Positions 12,833-22,068 of a stretch of DNA of 64,000 nt are shown one piece after another. The translations under genes were made by a program, and so were the position numbers. This stretch comes from Caldicellulosiruptor danielii (GTDB lineage Bacteria > Bacillota > Thermoanaerobacteria > Caldicellulosiruptorales > Caldicellulosiruptoraceae): NCBI RefSeq assembly GCF_034343125.1, contig NZ_CP139957.1, forward strand, positions 2,040,001 to 2,104,000, read 5' to 3'. Under the pieces are notes generated by a model. It ran no database searches. It was not told the DNA's origin and was given only the letters and a program-made list of their open reading frames with translations. Each line of letters opens with the position of its first letter. The first letter of the stretch is position 1.

Positions 12833-15029
12833 ACTGAAGTTTGCCGAGGACACTGAGCGGGTCTACTGGTGTTCCATTGATTCTAACTTCGAAGTGCAGG
12901 TGGTTACCGGTGGAATTCCCTGTTGAGTCAGCTCCACCTATCTGCTGTCCTTTCTTTACAAGTTGTCCTGCCTGAACATCTATATCAGCAAGGTGTGCAT
13001 AATAAAACTCATATTCACCTGTTTGCAGCACAATAACCTTACCATACCCGCTCATCCAGCCTGCATATTTAACAATTGAATCTTTAACCGCAAATACAGG
13101 TTGGTTGTATGTTGTTGCAATGTCTATGCCAGTGTGCATTTTCCATGTGTGATAGATTGGATGATAACGCATACCAAATGGGCTTGTTATGTTCATCTCT
13201 CCAAATACAGGTTTCGCTACGCTTGGATTAGCAAGCATTTCACCTATACTCTTGTAAACCTCTGCCTGTGCCAACAATGATGGTGCATACTCACTTCTTG
13301 TCTTTGCATAGTTTCTTGGAGCATCCCACTGTTTTGCTCCACCAACACCCATCCAGTAGCCAGCCAGAGCAGGTATCACCTGTTCCTTCCAGCCATCCCC
13401 CTGCCAGTCCACCGTTTTCGGGTCTATACCCATTTCTTTAAATGCGTTATACAATGTCCATGTACCAATAAGTATCTGGTTCCTTGGGTCGGCTATATCA
13501 TCAGTGATTGTGACGTCAGGGAAAGCATTTCTAAAGGCTTCTACTCTGCTGTTCCAGTATTTTTGTTGTACCTGCATAAGTCCTACTGCAACACCGTCAC
13601 TATTCGGTGTTCGTGCTGCTGGGTTGAATGAACTTTCTCTGAATGATACTGCGCCCAGGAACCAGTAAGGAATACCCATGAGTTTCTCCGCTTCCTGGAA
13701 CATCGGTAAAAACTGGGCAGGGATATATGAGCAACTTACATAACCGCCTACATTCATGTAATCGTTTATATCTGAAAATACCCAACTCAAGTCTTTGGTA
13801 CCTGACATGAAACTAAGTGCACTGTTGACTATCATTGCTCTTGCAAGGTTAATATCTTCTTTTGGATTATCTTCAAGTATCATTGCTTCAAGTCTCTCAT
13901 ACTCCTTACCGATGCTATTTTGACTTACCAGCTCTGGTACTTTCTCAACCACCTCTAATATCTCTTCACTATCAAGGTGCTTGTCCCCATCGGTATATGT
14001 TGCAGAGGGATCGTCAGTAAACGGCGGTTCTTCTGTTTGTGGCGACGTTTCAAGTGTTTTGCTGTCGCTACTTGGTTGTTGCTCCTTTTCTGCCCTGTCA
14101 AAGTTGGTCTTAATTTCAAACTTCGTTTTTACGTCTAAATCTTTTGCATGATAGCAGTCCTGCTGGACAATGAACTTCTGCGGGTCAAAGTCAAGTTTCA
14201 AGTCTTCACTTTTTGTTTTCTGTGTTGTTTGGGGTGTGCCGTTTTGATATGTGCGCTTGTATTCGTTTATGTCATAACTGAAAGTATATTTCTGCTTGAT
14301 GGTGTCGGCTGCAACTATTACCCAGATAGGTTGTGTTTCTGTGACCTGTACTTTTTCCGTCCATTTTACTGTGACAGTTTGGCTTTTATCTTCTTTTTCT
14401 TCCTTGTATTCCCCTGTTTCGGGGTCATATACCTCTTTGGTAACTGTCCATGTATATGTTCGTGGCATGGAATAGTGTAAGAGTTTTGTTGTTATAGTTT
14501 TCTTTTCGGTTTTGACATACAAGAATCTTGGTTTCATTCGCTCAGCAATATCCGTGAGTTCCCCTTTAACTTTTTTGTAAATGTACCATTGTGGCAATAT
14601 TCTATTAACAACACTTTGCAGTCCCTCTTTTGCAGCTTCTTTCATTGCCTCATCAAAGTCTTTTGCATTGAATATATCCGCTTTTTCAATCATTTGCAGA
14701 TACTTGAAGTATGAAAATACCCATGCGGCATTGAGCGCTAAATCTTCATCTGTGCCATAGTAGTCAAGAAGCTGTCCTGACTTTTCCCTTGCAATGTCTA
14801 TAATATCTTTCTGCAACTTCTGGTTGTGTTCTGCATCAAGCCTGTTTGTAATCTCTCCTGCTTCAATAAATGATTGCAAAGAACCAAGCACGATTAGTAT
14901 TATAACCAGAACCACTGTTAATATAATTCCTGGCGGACTTTTAAGGAAAGCCAGCAGGACTGCTTTTGCCTTGTTTTTTACATAAGCTTTTGCAACCTGT
15001 TTTGTTTTCTGTCTGTTTGTTCCATACAT
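12831..15029 (-). CDS. Conjugation-type cell-wall hydrolase: SLT plus M23 peptidase, 732 aa
   Basis: One transmembrane segment at about residues 25-50 (PPGIILTVVLVIILIVLGSL), a long linker with a coiled/charged region, a lytic transglycosylase domain with catalytic Glu in SFRESSFNP and GLMQVQQKYW, and a C-terminal M23 LytM domain with complete zinc motifs (HTGID and HLHFE). This order is typical of VirB1-like hydrolases of Gram-positive conjugative elements, which open peptidoglycan for a transfer channel; it could also serve the Tad pilus. ATG at 15029 overlaps the stop of the upstream gene (TGATG) behind GAGG. No other type IV secretion gene lies in the window. Confidence 0.88.
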   Translation of the reverse strand: MYGTNRQKTKQVAKAYVKNKAKAVLLAFLKSPPGIILTVVLVIILIVLGSLQSFIEAGEITNRLDAEHNQKLQKDIIDIAREKSGQLLDYYGTDEDLALNAAWVFSYFKYLQMIEKADIFNAKDFDEAMKEAAKEGLQSVVNRILPQWYIYKKVKGELTDIAERMKPRFLYVKTEKKTITTKLLHYSMPRTYTWTVTKEVYDPETGEYKEEKEDKSQTVTVKWTEKVQVTETQPIWVIVAADTIKQKYTFSYDINEYKRTYQNGTPQTTQKTKSEDLKLDFDPQKFIVQQDCYHAKDLDVKTKFEIKTNFDRAEKEQQPSSDSKTLETSPQTEEPPFTDDPSATYTDGDKHLDSEEILEVVEKVPELVSQNSIGKEYERLEAMILEDNPKEDINLARAMIVNSALSFMSGTKDLSWVFSDINDYMNVGGYVSCSYIPAQFLPMFQEAEKLMGIPYWFLGAVSFRESSFNPAARTPNSDGVAVGLMQVQQKYWNSRVEAFRNAFPDVTITDDIADPRNQILIGTWTLYNAFKEMGIDPKTVDWQGDGWKEQVIPALAGYWMGVGGAKQWDAPRNYAKTRSEYAPSLLAQAEVYKSIGEMLANPSVAKPVFGEMNITSPFGMRYHPIYHTWKMHTGIDIATTYNQPVFAVKDSIVKYAGWMSGYGKVIVLQTGEYEFYYAHLADIDVQAGQLVKKGQQIGGADSTGNSTGNHLHFEVRINGTPVDPLSVLGKLQ

Positions 15030-15391
15030 CACCACCACACCTCACTGGCTCCTTCTAGAATTTTACTAACAAGCTCCTTGCTTTTGAAATGATAGCACCT
15101 GATAGGGATTTTATATTTTTTAGCAACTTCAATTTCCCGCCACATACCTTCTGTCACTTCCGGACCAAACACCCAGAGTTCCTGGCATTCAGATAAAAGT
15201 TGCAATCCCATTTCCTGCCCTTGCTCTCTTTCAGTCGTCTCATCTAAAAACTGTGGAAAATAGATATGTGGAGCAACAGGCAGGCAACCTTCTTCGAATG
15301 CTTTTCTGCAATACTGCAGGGCTTTCTTTCTGTTTTCTTCTGGGTTATCCCTATAGGGTGAGCAAATATATACCTTCTTTCTGAATTGCAA
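15029..15391 (-). CDS. DUF4406/DUF7768-like nucleoside 2-deoxyribosyltransferase-fold protein, 120 aa
   Basis: Starts KKVYICSPYRDN and continues with PHIYFPQFLD and ELWVFGPEVTEGMWREIE, the pattern of small phage/plasmid proteins related to nucleoside 2-deoxyribosyltransferases. Activity unproven. TTG at 15391 chosen: it is 8 nt after GGAAGGGG; an ATG closer to the SD is too near. Overlaps both neighbours by a few bases, a tight operon. Confidence 0.8.
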   Translation of the reverse strand: MQFRKKVYICSPYRDNPEENRKKALQYCRKAFEEGCLPVAPHIYFPQFLDETTEREQGQEMGLQLLSECQELWVFGPEVTEGMWREIEVAKKYKIPIRCYHFKSKELVSKILEGASEVWW

Positions 15392-15545
15392 ATGAATCAT
15401 CCCCTTCCACCATAACATCTCCCGTGAGCAAATCAGTGTACTGGAAACATTCTTTTATGCCATTTTTGAACTCAACAACAAAGTAGTGCCTGTACTTTGC
15501 AACTACTTTGCCAATTCTCTTTTTCTCTTCTGCGTCTCTAAGCAT
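15351..15545 (-). CDS. Hypothetical protein, 64 aa
   Basis: Overlaps the upstream gene by 8 nt and the downstream gene by 41 nt. Small beta-rich protein (KVVAKYRHYFVVEFKNG ...). SD is weak, suggesting coupling to the gene before. No family recognised. Confidence 0.6.
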   Translation of the reverse strand: MLRDAEEKKRIGKVVAKYRHYFVVEFKNGIKECFQYTDLLTGDVMVEGDDSFAIQKEGIYLLTL

Positions 15546-15669
15546 ATCTGCCGGTCAGGTTGTGCCAGGGTGCTTTGTAAGTTATAACCGTCTGCCCTAT
15601 ACGCAATTTCTTTTTCAGTTCGTCCAAATAGTAGGGTGTGACAAATAATTTGGGACTTGCCCTTGCCAT
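15538..15669 (-). CDS. Hypothetical protein, 43 aa
   Basis: ATG at 15669 follows GGGGTGG by 5 nt. Short basic product (ARASPKLFVTPYYLDELKKK...). First gene of the operon leading to the SLT/M23 hydrolase. Earlier in-frame codons are rejected because they lack an SD. Confidence 0.55.
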   Translation of the reverse strand: MARASPKLFVTPYYLDELKKKLRIGQTVITYKAPWHNLTGRYA

Positions 15670-15849
15670 GAATACCACCCCGTTTAAAACCGTTTTATTG
15701 CTTTTTCTTTTGCCTTTAAAAACACGACAAAAATAGGAGGGAATATTTTTATATCCCCTTATGGACAAACAACGCTCTAAAACGGCGGTATAATTGGAAT
15801 ATTAGGTATATATTGTTGTGTCAAGTTCTGCCGAAAAGTAGCTGACTAA

Positions 15850-16380
15850 TTAGCCCAGAGCCCTGTTGTCCTTTATCACAAATTCCTTCTGGGAGTTTTC
15901 CAGAGCTTGTATAATTACTGGACTGAATATACCCATATCTTTCAGTTTCCCAATTGCTTCTTTTGCTGTCATTGCTTTTCTGTACTGTCGCCATAGACTT
16001 GTCATAGCTTCAAACTTGTCGGCAATAGCTACAATCTGTACACTCAATGGCAAATCAGGCATGTCATCGTGATGTCGAAGTGTTGTTGTATAAAACTCCT
16101 CAAACCCCATTACTTTGAGCATCTCTGCTCCCCAGTAGCTATGATTTTTGAGGATTTGTTGTTCTTCCTGCCCTATTGGTATGGACTTGTCCAGAAGTGC
16201 GTTGGGAATGAGTAGTTTACCTACATCATGCAAAAGTCCTGCGGTATAATAGAACTCTTCATCCATTCCCATGTTCTTTGCTATAACCATACTCAGTTTT
16301 GCAACATTAATCGAATGAGTTAGAAGCGTAGCATTCTTCTCACTCATGTTCTGCAAAAGCATGTCAAGGGTTCTGGACAA
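15850..16380 (-). CDS. HD-domain phosphohydrolase related to HD-GYP, 176 aa
   Basis: Conserved HD core: H in LTHSINVAKLS, HDVGKLLIP, HSYWGAEML, RHHDDMPDLPLS and ADKFEAM. In HD-GYP c-di-GMP phosphodiesterases the HH is followed by E-x-x-D-G-x-G-Y-P; here the GYP is missing, so the substrate may differ. Metal-binding residues are retained. TTG at 16380 lies 9 nt after AAAGGGGG; a TTG two codons earlier is possible. Confidence 0.82.
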   Translation of the reverse strand: MSRTLDMLLQNMSEKNATLLTHSINVAKLSMVIAKNMGMDEEFYYTAGLLHDVGKLLIPNALLDKSIPIGQEEQQILKNHSYWGAEMLKVMGFEEFYTTTLRHHDDMPDLPLSVQIVAIADKFEAMTSLWRQYRKAMTAKEAIGKLKDMGIFSPVIIQALENSQKEFVIKDNRALG

Positions 16381-16416
16381 CTTCAAATGCCCCCTTTGTG
16401 ATGTCTTCTGGCTTTG

Positions 16417-16446
16417 ACAAAAAAAGCAGGGCTTTAAAACCCTGCT
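16417..16446 (-). terminator. Intrinsic terminator after ssb
   Basis: Minus strand AAAGCAGGGTTTTAAAGCCCTGCTTTTTTTG.. stem with T tract overlapping the end of ssb. Confidence 0.85.
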
Positions 16447-16917
16447 TTAGAACGGCAATCCGTTTTCTGATGTGATAACGCCGTTTTCTACTGGTGGTAC
16501 AAAGGTTGGGTCTTCTTCAAAAATCTCCTCAAGCTCCTTTTCAAGCTCATCCTCTGGAATCTCAGGTCCTGTTGCTGGTGCCTCTGCAGTCTGTTCATGC
16601 TGCTGTTCCTTTTTTGCTCCTGCAAACCAGAACCGCTCAACCACAAACCTGAATGTTGGATATTCCACTCCGTCTTTTGTCTTCCCAGTAGCATTTTCAA
16701 CCCTTGCCTCAACCAGTATTTCTCTGCCCTTTTGATAATATTGCTCCAAAAGCTCTGCATTCTTGTTAAACGCTATGCACGGAATGAATTGTGCCCTTTT
16801 TTCATCCTTGACCTTTCTGTCCATGGCGATTGTGATACGCACAAGCTTGTTGCCACTTTGTGTTGTAAACACTTCGGGGTCTTTTGTGAGTCTGCCAAAA
16901 AACAAGCATTTGTTCAT
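16447..16917 (-). CDS. ssb: Single-stranded DNA-binding protein, 156 aa
   Basis: OB-fold SSB: starts NKCLFFGRLTKDPEV, with TTQSGNKLVRITIAMDR and PTFRFVVERFWFAG strands, an acidic Glu/Pro-rich tail and the terminal NGLPF that stands in for the usual DDDIPF tip that recruits partners. Binds ssDNA during replication and transfer. SD GGGGGG 11 nt upstream. It is the last gene of the pilus-side transcript. Confidence 0.93.
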   Translation of the reverse strand: MNKCLFFGRLTKDPEVFTTQSGNKLVRITIAMDRKVKDEKRAQFIPCIAFNKNAELLEQYYQKGREILVEARVENATGKTKDGVEYPTFRFVVERFWFAGAKKEQQHEQTAEAPATGPEIPEDELEKELEEIFEEDPTFVPPVENGVITSENGLPF

Positions 16918-16943
16918 GAAAAATCATTTCCCCCCTTTCTATT

Positions 16944-17591
16944 TTATTGATTTTGACCCATATCTTTTAAAACTACGAAAGTCCCTGTCTTTTCAAGCTG
17001 TTTTAATTGTACTACAGTATCTTTGTTGCCCAACACCTCAATATATGCAACGTTCATTGGTTGGTATGCATTCTGCTGGGAAGTCACTTCTTCTATTGTT
17101 TTGAAATTTGCATCGTACATGTTTTTTACCTGAACTGTATCAAGTATCTGTATTGCAGGTTTTTGAGTCTTTGCATCAACAGTGTTTGATACAAACATTA
17201 ATCTGATTGTATCATACTTGGCAACAAATGTTGACGGTACAGGCTCAATTTTAATCAGTATTGAATACTGTCCCTTAGATACATCTATTGGTGGCTTTAC
17301 AGTCAGTTTCGCTGGTATAATTGGTTCACCTCTTTTAATGTCATACAGTACATACTTGTTCAAAATCTCAGCTGGATTTTTGGCAGCCGGTATTGGTGTA
17401 GGTGCTGCAACTCTTACCAATGCTAACTTGTCCTGTGTTATTTTCTCACCCTTTTTAATATCAACCGCTGCAACTATTATGTCTTCAAACATGCTTGCAC
17501 TTTTCTTTGTAAAATACACATACTCACCGATAACTGCACCGACAGTTACTAAAATTGCCAGTATGGTCGCTATCAACTTTTTTAGCTTCAA
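16944..17591 (-). CDS. cpaB: CpaB/RcpC-like Flp pilus assembly protein, 215 aa
   Basis: N-terminal membrane segment (LIATILAILVTVGAVIGEYVY), then a SAF-like domain (VAAVDIKKGEKITQDKL; YDIKRGEPIIPAKL), the hallmark of CpaB/RcpC, the periplasmic/outer-face component of Tad systems. TTG start at 17591 is 9 nt after AGGAGG. In a Gram-positive it probably lines the exit path through the wall. Confidence 0.88.
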   Translation of the reverse strand: MKLKKLIATILAILVTVGAVIGEYVYFTKKSASMFEDIIVAAVDIKKGEKITQDKLALVRVAAPTPIPAAKNPAEILNKYVLYDIKRGEPIIPAKLTVKPPIDVSKGQYSILIKIEPVPSTFVAKYDTIRLMFVSNTVDAKTQKPAIQILDTVQVKNMYDANFKTIEEVTSQQNAYQPMNVAYIEVLGNKDTVVQLKQLEKTGTFVVLKDMGQNQ

Positions 17592-17610
17592 AGACTAAAC
17601 ACCTCCTTGT

Positions 17611-18321
17611 CTAATCCTGTGCGAAGTATGGATTTTTTATATAGAACTCATACGTCTGTACTACCTGACTTTCAGGTGAAACAAAAAATGTTATTGTATT
17701 CCCTGTCCCGTCCCAGAAACTTGGCATGATTTTGAAGGTACAAGTTTGATATTCTCCATCGGTTGAAAAATCAATAAGTTTTACATTGCTTGCTACCGAA
17801 ACACTGCTGGCATATAGTGTTCCTACTTTTTTTTCATTATATGTGCTACCCTTTATTGCAGGTCCTTTGGCATATAGAGATAATGGCTCTGATGTTGCCT
17901 GAACACGTTTTGCACTGAATGACACTATATATGCTTTGTTCTTGTCCACTGTATAGGCATAGTTGGTTGCTGACGGTGAAAATACAAATCTTATAGCAAC
18001 ATACGTTGTGTTTTTAAGTTGCTGGTAATAGATTTTTGCAACACCGCCATATATTTGACTGCCCAAATCAACACCGTTTGTACCATCAATGCTTAGTTTC
18101 CACAAACTGCATGTAGAAAGTCCTACTGGGTCAGGTACAAGGTTTACACCTGGCATTGCAGTAGGGTCAAGTTTTTTCTCCAGATATTTGTTCATTGCAG
18201 AAACAATAGAATTAGTAGTGTACGCACATGCAAGCAATGATGGCATGACTTGAATAACGATGAAAATTATCAGCAGAGCAGCACCAAGTATTTCTGATGT
18301 TCCTTTTTTGTTTCGAAGCAG
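17611..18321 (-). CDS. Pseudopilin-like secreted protein, 236 aa (start CTG?)
   Basis: The N-terminus LRNKKGTSEILGAALLIIFI is a class III-type prepilin signal (basic, KKG|xxE, hydrophobic) paralogous to that of the next gene; the in-frame region upstream ends at a TAG, and the only codon after AAAGGAG (9 nt) in frame is CTG at 18321. The first in-frame ATG (18246) would remove the whole signal. The rest is a beta-rich domain. Likely a minor pilin processed by the prepilin peptidase at 20432. Confidence 0.7.
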   Translation of the reverse strand: MLRNKKGTSEILGAALLIIFIVIQVMPSLLACAYTTNSIVSAMNKYLEKKLDPTAMPGVNLVPDPVGLSTCSLWKLSIDGTNGVDLGSQIYGGVAKIYYQQLKNTTYVAIRFVFSPSATNYAYTVDKNKAYIVSFSAKRVQATSEPLSLYAKGPAIKGSTYNEKKVGTLYASSVSVASNVKLIDFSTDGEYQTCTFKIMPSFWDGTGNTITFFVSPESQVVQTYEFYIKNPYFAQD

Positions 18322-18338
18322 AAACTATCACTCCTTTC

Positions 18339-20157
18339 CTACTGGGCTGTGATGTTGATTACAACTGACGAAAGCGAAGGAGTAACTGTTACATCGCTGG
18401 TTGTTAAAGTTTCGCGTATTTGTAGTCTTGCATTTGAGAGGTCCATTCCCGTGGTAATGTCCGGGATTGGTCCGCCGTTTGTGCATTGTTTCCATCCAAG
18501 CCATGTGTTGCCGCCATCGAGTGACAGATTGGATTCTATAACTACACTTGTTCCAGTAGGTGTTGTCGCAGTCCATGAAATATTAGAATCCTTTGCAATT
18601 TTGACCTGGCTTATGTCATATACAGGTGAAATACGCATTCCTCCTCTGCCTGCTGTCACAGTGCCATCAAAACTGCATTTGTAAGTAGTGTACCCATCTA
18701 TACTCAGCCCTGTTGTACTAGAATATGCTGAAGCTATTTCACTTGCACTTCGTGCTTTGTTTGAAATTCTTAGTTCATCAAACAATGCATTTGATATATA
18801 TTCTCCCAGCGATGACTGCCCAAGAAATATATTCGGATACTTAAAAATCGAACTAGTACCTAAAGTACCAATTGGTTGGCTTGAGTGTAATGTACCGTTT
18901 ACGTAAAGTTTAATAGAGTCATTCTCTTTCCAAGTTGCAGCGATATAATACCAGTTGCCTATTTGCAAATTATTATATGAACCTGTGCTGTACAGTCCTG
19001 TTCCGTAACCGTAAGAAGAATGTAAACCACCGTCAGAAAAGTCATACCAAATGTTATATGATTGTTGGTCTTCACTAAGCTGAAATAAATCGTGAACCAC
19101 CAACGCCTATATACATGTTTGTTGTCAAATCAAAAGGCTTCACCCAGAATTCTATTGTCCCTTCCTTGGTATTAATAATATCTGCTAACGTTGTTGACAC
19201 TAAGTCTGAACTTCTTGTAGTTCCGCCCGGTACCCAGGTCGTAGGCAAAGAAGTTTGAGCCGAAACTTGTTCCAGTTGCAACCCATCAACCCAGAACACC
19301 ACTGAAGTTGAACCTGATACTAAAATTTGAAATCCTGGTCTAAAACTCTGAGTAGTGCATGTGAAAGGTGGTGTGTAAATCCTTTGCCATGTTCCTGTTG
19401 CCGTAAACCAATTGGTATATAATAATTCGTGAAGATAACCACCTGAAGAAGTAGTTACTCTCTCTGATATACATATTTGAGTTCCTGTTGGTGCCCAGAT
19501 ATAAGCACTGCCAATAAAATAAGTATTAGCTGAGTATGTTGTTGAAATAGAGTTTACAACTACTCCATGATATGCATGACCATCATTGGCTTTTGAGGTA
19601 GTATCTACTTTTATTGAAGCACTTCCGATAAGTGCTTTCGATGTATCTCTTGAAATGGACGTATCCCAGTAAGGTGAGAATCCGCTTGTATCTGTTTCAA
19701 CACTGCTTTGGTTGTCAGTTAATAAGTTAGTAGTTCCCCTTTCTATTAATAGTGCACTTCCATACTTGCCTGCTTCGTATCTTGGCTGATTAGAACCTAC
19801 CTGTGTAATACCGTCCAGCTTATAAGCAATACTGCTTCGTGAAAATGTAAGATTGGATGCTGTTGTAAGATTTAGACCGCCACTGCTTGTTGATACCGTA
19901 TTTATAAGAGTACCACTTGAAAAATCGCTCTGGGTTTCTTCCGTTAGTATAAAATCAGTTCCGTGTACTGGAATGCTATAATTGTTTCCGCTTGTTAGTT
20001 GTCCTTTTATCTTTGTATCAACAGCAGCAATTAATTTATCAGAGTTGATTGAAACATTTCTAACCGCTGGCATAATCTGAAGCGCAAGGAACAGTATCAA
20101 AAGAGCTGCTCCAACTATCTCTGCCATTCCTTTTTTACTGGTCCAGAACTTCAACAA
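18339..20157 (-). pseudogene. Pseudopilin with LamG-type domain, +1 frameshift
   Basis: N-terminal class III prepilin-like signal (FWTSKKGMAEIVGAALLILF), a carbohydrate-binding-like middle, then a LamG/concanavalin fold split by a frameshift near 19090. Frame one ends GTIEFWVKPF...GVGGSRFISA; frame two resumes LFQLSEDQQSYNIWYDF. Removing one T from CGATTTATTT restores one protein of about 605 residues. TTG start at 20157 behind GGAGG. Either a real broken gene, a sequencing error or programmed shifting. Role: tip adhesin or minor pilin. Confidence 0.8.
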
Positions 20158-20170
20158 AACAGGACACCTC

Positions 20171-20206
20171 CAAAAAATAAGAAAGGGTGCTTGAAAAAAG
20201 CACCCC
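20171..20206 (-). terminator. Intrinsic terminator
   Basis: Minus strand GGGTGCTTTTTTCAAGCACCC stem followed by TTTCTTATTTTTT, between the small membrane gene and the LamG pseudopilin. Confidence 0.85.
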
Positions 20207-20208
20207 AC

Positions 20209-20418
20209 TTATTTGATTAACTGTGCTATGACTATCAACGCTGCTGTTAGGACAACAATTAGCCAGAACACTGACTTGATTAAACCAAGCTTCACAACAT
20301 TTTGTTTTTTCATGGCATCAAAAGGAACTGCTGATGAGTATAAAATTGCACATGCGACATAGATACCAAGCCCCAACCCAGCAGCAATCATTGAAATGTA
20401 GTAAAGTAATTCCTTCAT
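20209..20418 (-). CDS. Small membrane protein of the pilus locus, 69 aa
   Basis: Two transmembrane helices (YYISMIAAGLGLGIYVACAI; SVFWLIVVLTAALIVIA). ATG at 20418 follows AAGGAGG by 8 nt. Unrecognised, but placed between prepilin peptidase and pseudopilins, so probably a Tad accessory protein. Confidence 0.7.
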   Translation of the reverse strand: MKELLYYISMIAAGLGLGIYVACAILYSSAVPFDAMKKQNVVKLGLIKSVFWLIVVLTAALIVIAQLIK

Positions 20419-20431
20419 TTTAAAAACCTCC

Positions 20432-20875
20432 TTAACCAAGATTTTTGAAAATAAGAAGTTTAAGGATTATGCTTAACACCATTCCGGGAATAAGGAATGG
20501 TGCAAGTGGCATTTTGAATTTCCAGAAGTTTTCCGCTGTTCTTCTGGCTTTAAGGTAACCTGTAGCAATGAATATTACAAGAGCAAAAAAGATTGCAAAA
20601 AATGCATTGTAACCCAGTAATAGCACAAGTGAAGGTAACAGCTTAGCATCTCCTGCGCCAATCAGTTTAAATAACCACATTGCAAACATCACTGCAAACA
20701 TACTCAATGCGAGCCAAAGATGTCCATTTCTTATGAGACTGCTTCTAAAAATTAGAATAGCGGCTATAACGTTTATCAGTACTACCGAATTAGGGATTAT
20801 TTGTTTTTTATAGTCTGTATATGCTGCCCAGCAGCATGTAATACATCCAACCAGATATGCTAACCATATCGTCAT
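20432..20875 (-). CDS. tadV: TadV/CpaA-like prepilin peptidase (A24), 147 aa
   Basis: Short A24 aspartic peptidase with both catalytic motifs: Asp in AAYTDYKKQIIPN and GAGDAKLL. Several hydrophobic helices. It removes the basic leader of Flp-type prepilins at the inner membrane. ATG at 20875 overlaps the stop of the gene before (ATGA). Confidence 0.9.
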   Translation of the reverse strand: MTIWLAYLVGCITCCWAAYTDYKKQIIPNSVVLINVIAAILIFRSSLIRNGHLWLALSMFAVMFAMWLFKLIGAGDAKLLPSLVLLLGYNAFFAIFFALVIFIATGYLKARRTAENFWKFKMPLAPFLIPGMVLSIILKLLIFKNLG

Positions 20876-21423
20876 TGCCCAGCCCCCGTTTCGAATATAT
20901 CTATGTCTTTATGGATTCTGATTGTGATATAATCACCAAAAACATCTGCCATGTAGTTTCTGTGTATTCTGGTCAGAAGTACAACATGTATGCCTGGATA
21001 GTTTATTTCTTTCCCCCAACTGCACGTCGCAGGCACGTCGTTGCCGTCATACACTGTTATTTCCTCAATAGTGATAGGGTCTTTTATTGGTCCAGAAGTC
21101 GGTACAAAATTGTCGTCAAGGTTGAGATTCTTTTTCAGAAAGTACTTGAACCTGTTGGTAATATCATCTTTCTGAAAATCTGACAGGTCCGTATCGACTG
21201 AGACGTTGTACAACGCTGCAAGTGCCGAAACAACTGCCGCACGCTCAATGTGCTTTTGCTCTTCTACTGCGAGCATCATATCAATCTGGAACATTGACAG
21301 TGGGAAGGTAACAAAGAACAAAAGCACAAATGCGAACAATATCATTGCAGCACCCTTTTTATCATTCAAGATTCTTTTTGCTGACAGAAGTATATGGTCC
21401 AACAGTTGCTTGAATTGTGTCAT
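20872..21423 (-). CDS. TadE/TadF-like pseudopilin, 183 aa
   Basis: N-terminus DKKGAAMILFAFVLLFFV is a TadE/TadG-type signal and membrane helix; the rest is an extracytoplasmic domain. Overlaps the upstream gene by 62 nt with a GGAGGG site inside it. Minor pilin processed by the adjacent A24 peptidase. Confidence 0.75.
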   Translation of the reverse strand: MTQFKQLLDHILLSAKRILNDKKGAAMILFAFVLLFFVTFPLSMFQIDMMLAVEEQKHIERAAVVSALAALYNVSVDTDLSDFQKDDITNRFKYFLKKNLNLDDNFVPTSGPIKDPITIEEITVYDGNDVPATCSWGKEINYPGIHVVLLTRIHRNYMADVFGDYITIRIHKDIDIFETGAGQ

Positions 21424-21787
21424 TTGAAAGCCCTCCAGCTTTGATAAGCACTATTCGTTTCATTGTAAGAGGGACAGTAATTTTCAGTGCTACTTCTTCG
21501 CCAAATTCTACTGGGTATGGAGTGTAGTCAATTTTAGCTTGGGAAATATCAAATCCGGCACTGGCAAGGTCATTTAAAAGCTGACCATAGTCTTCTGGAG
21601 TCAAACCACCTGTTGTTTCCATCTTGATAATATATGTTTTTGCAATCTCATCGAGTCGTGAGTATTTTTGCAGGTCAAGGAACATCAGTATAGGGTTGAG
21701 TGAAAGTGATATTAACACAGGTAGAGCAATTAGTGCACCTATCAATTCTGCATTACCTTTTCTATTTCTGAAAAATAGCTTTAACAC
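21362..21787 (-). CDS. TadE-like pseudopilin, 141 aa
   Basis: FFRNRKGNAELIGALIALPV is a prepilin-like leader and helix with Glu five residues into the mature part. GTG start at 21787 after GGGAGG. Together with the next gene it gives the TadE/TadF pair normal for Tad loci. Confidence 0.75.
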   Translation of the reverse strand: MLKLFFRNRKGNAELIGALIALPVLISLSLNPILMFLDLQKYSRLDEIAKTYIIKMETTGGLTPEDYGQLLNDLASAGFDISQAKIDYTPYPVEFGEEVALKITVPLTMKRIVLIKAGGLSNDTIQATVGPYTSVSKKNLE

Positions 21788-21805
21788 TATTAAATCACCT
21801 CCCAA

Positions 21806-21840
21806 AAAAGAAAGGCAGGGTGTTAGAAGTACCCTGCCTT
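21806..21840 (-). terminator. Intrinsic terminator after the pilin genes
   Basis: Minus strand AAGGCAGGGTACTTC...CACCCTGCCTT stem with TTTCTTTTTT; reduces flow from the highly expressed pilins into the assembly genes. Confidence 0.85.
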
Positions 21841-22048
21841 ATTGAATCTGGTTGAGGTAGCTTAAGTTGCTGTTTAACTTGCTATTGAGTGTGTTATAGC
21901 CACCGCCAAGTGTTGAACCAATGTTTTGTAGCGGCTTACCAAGTACGAAAACTACGAAAATCAGTAAAAAGGCGACACCAATTACCTCTGACATACCAGA
22001 AGTGTCCTTAGCAAATGCTTTAACAGCAGAAACCATTTTCCTCAACAT
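21839..22048 (-). CDS. Flp-type pilin, copy 3, 69 aa
   Basis: Leader ...KDTSG then MSEVIGVAFLLIFVVFVLG: class IV Flp cleavage after Gly with Glu at +3 and a hydrophobic helix; C-terminal Gly/Asn-rich part. Nearly identical to the two upstream copies from the Glu onward, differing mainly in the leader. Forms the pilus shaft. Confidence 0.88.
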   Translation of the reverse strand: MLRKMVSAVKAFAKDTSGMSEVIGVAFLLIFVVFVLGKPLQNIGSTLGGGYNTLNSKLNSNLSYLNQIQ

Positions 22049-22068
22049 CTCATAAACCCCCTTTTGTA

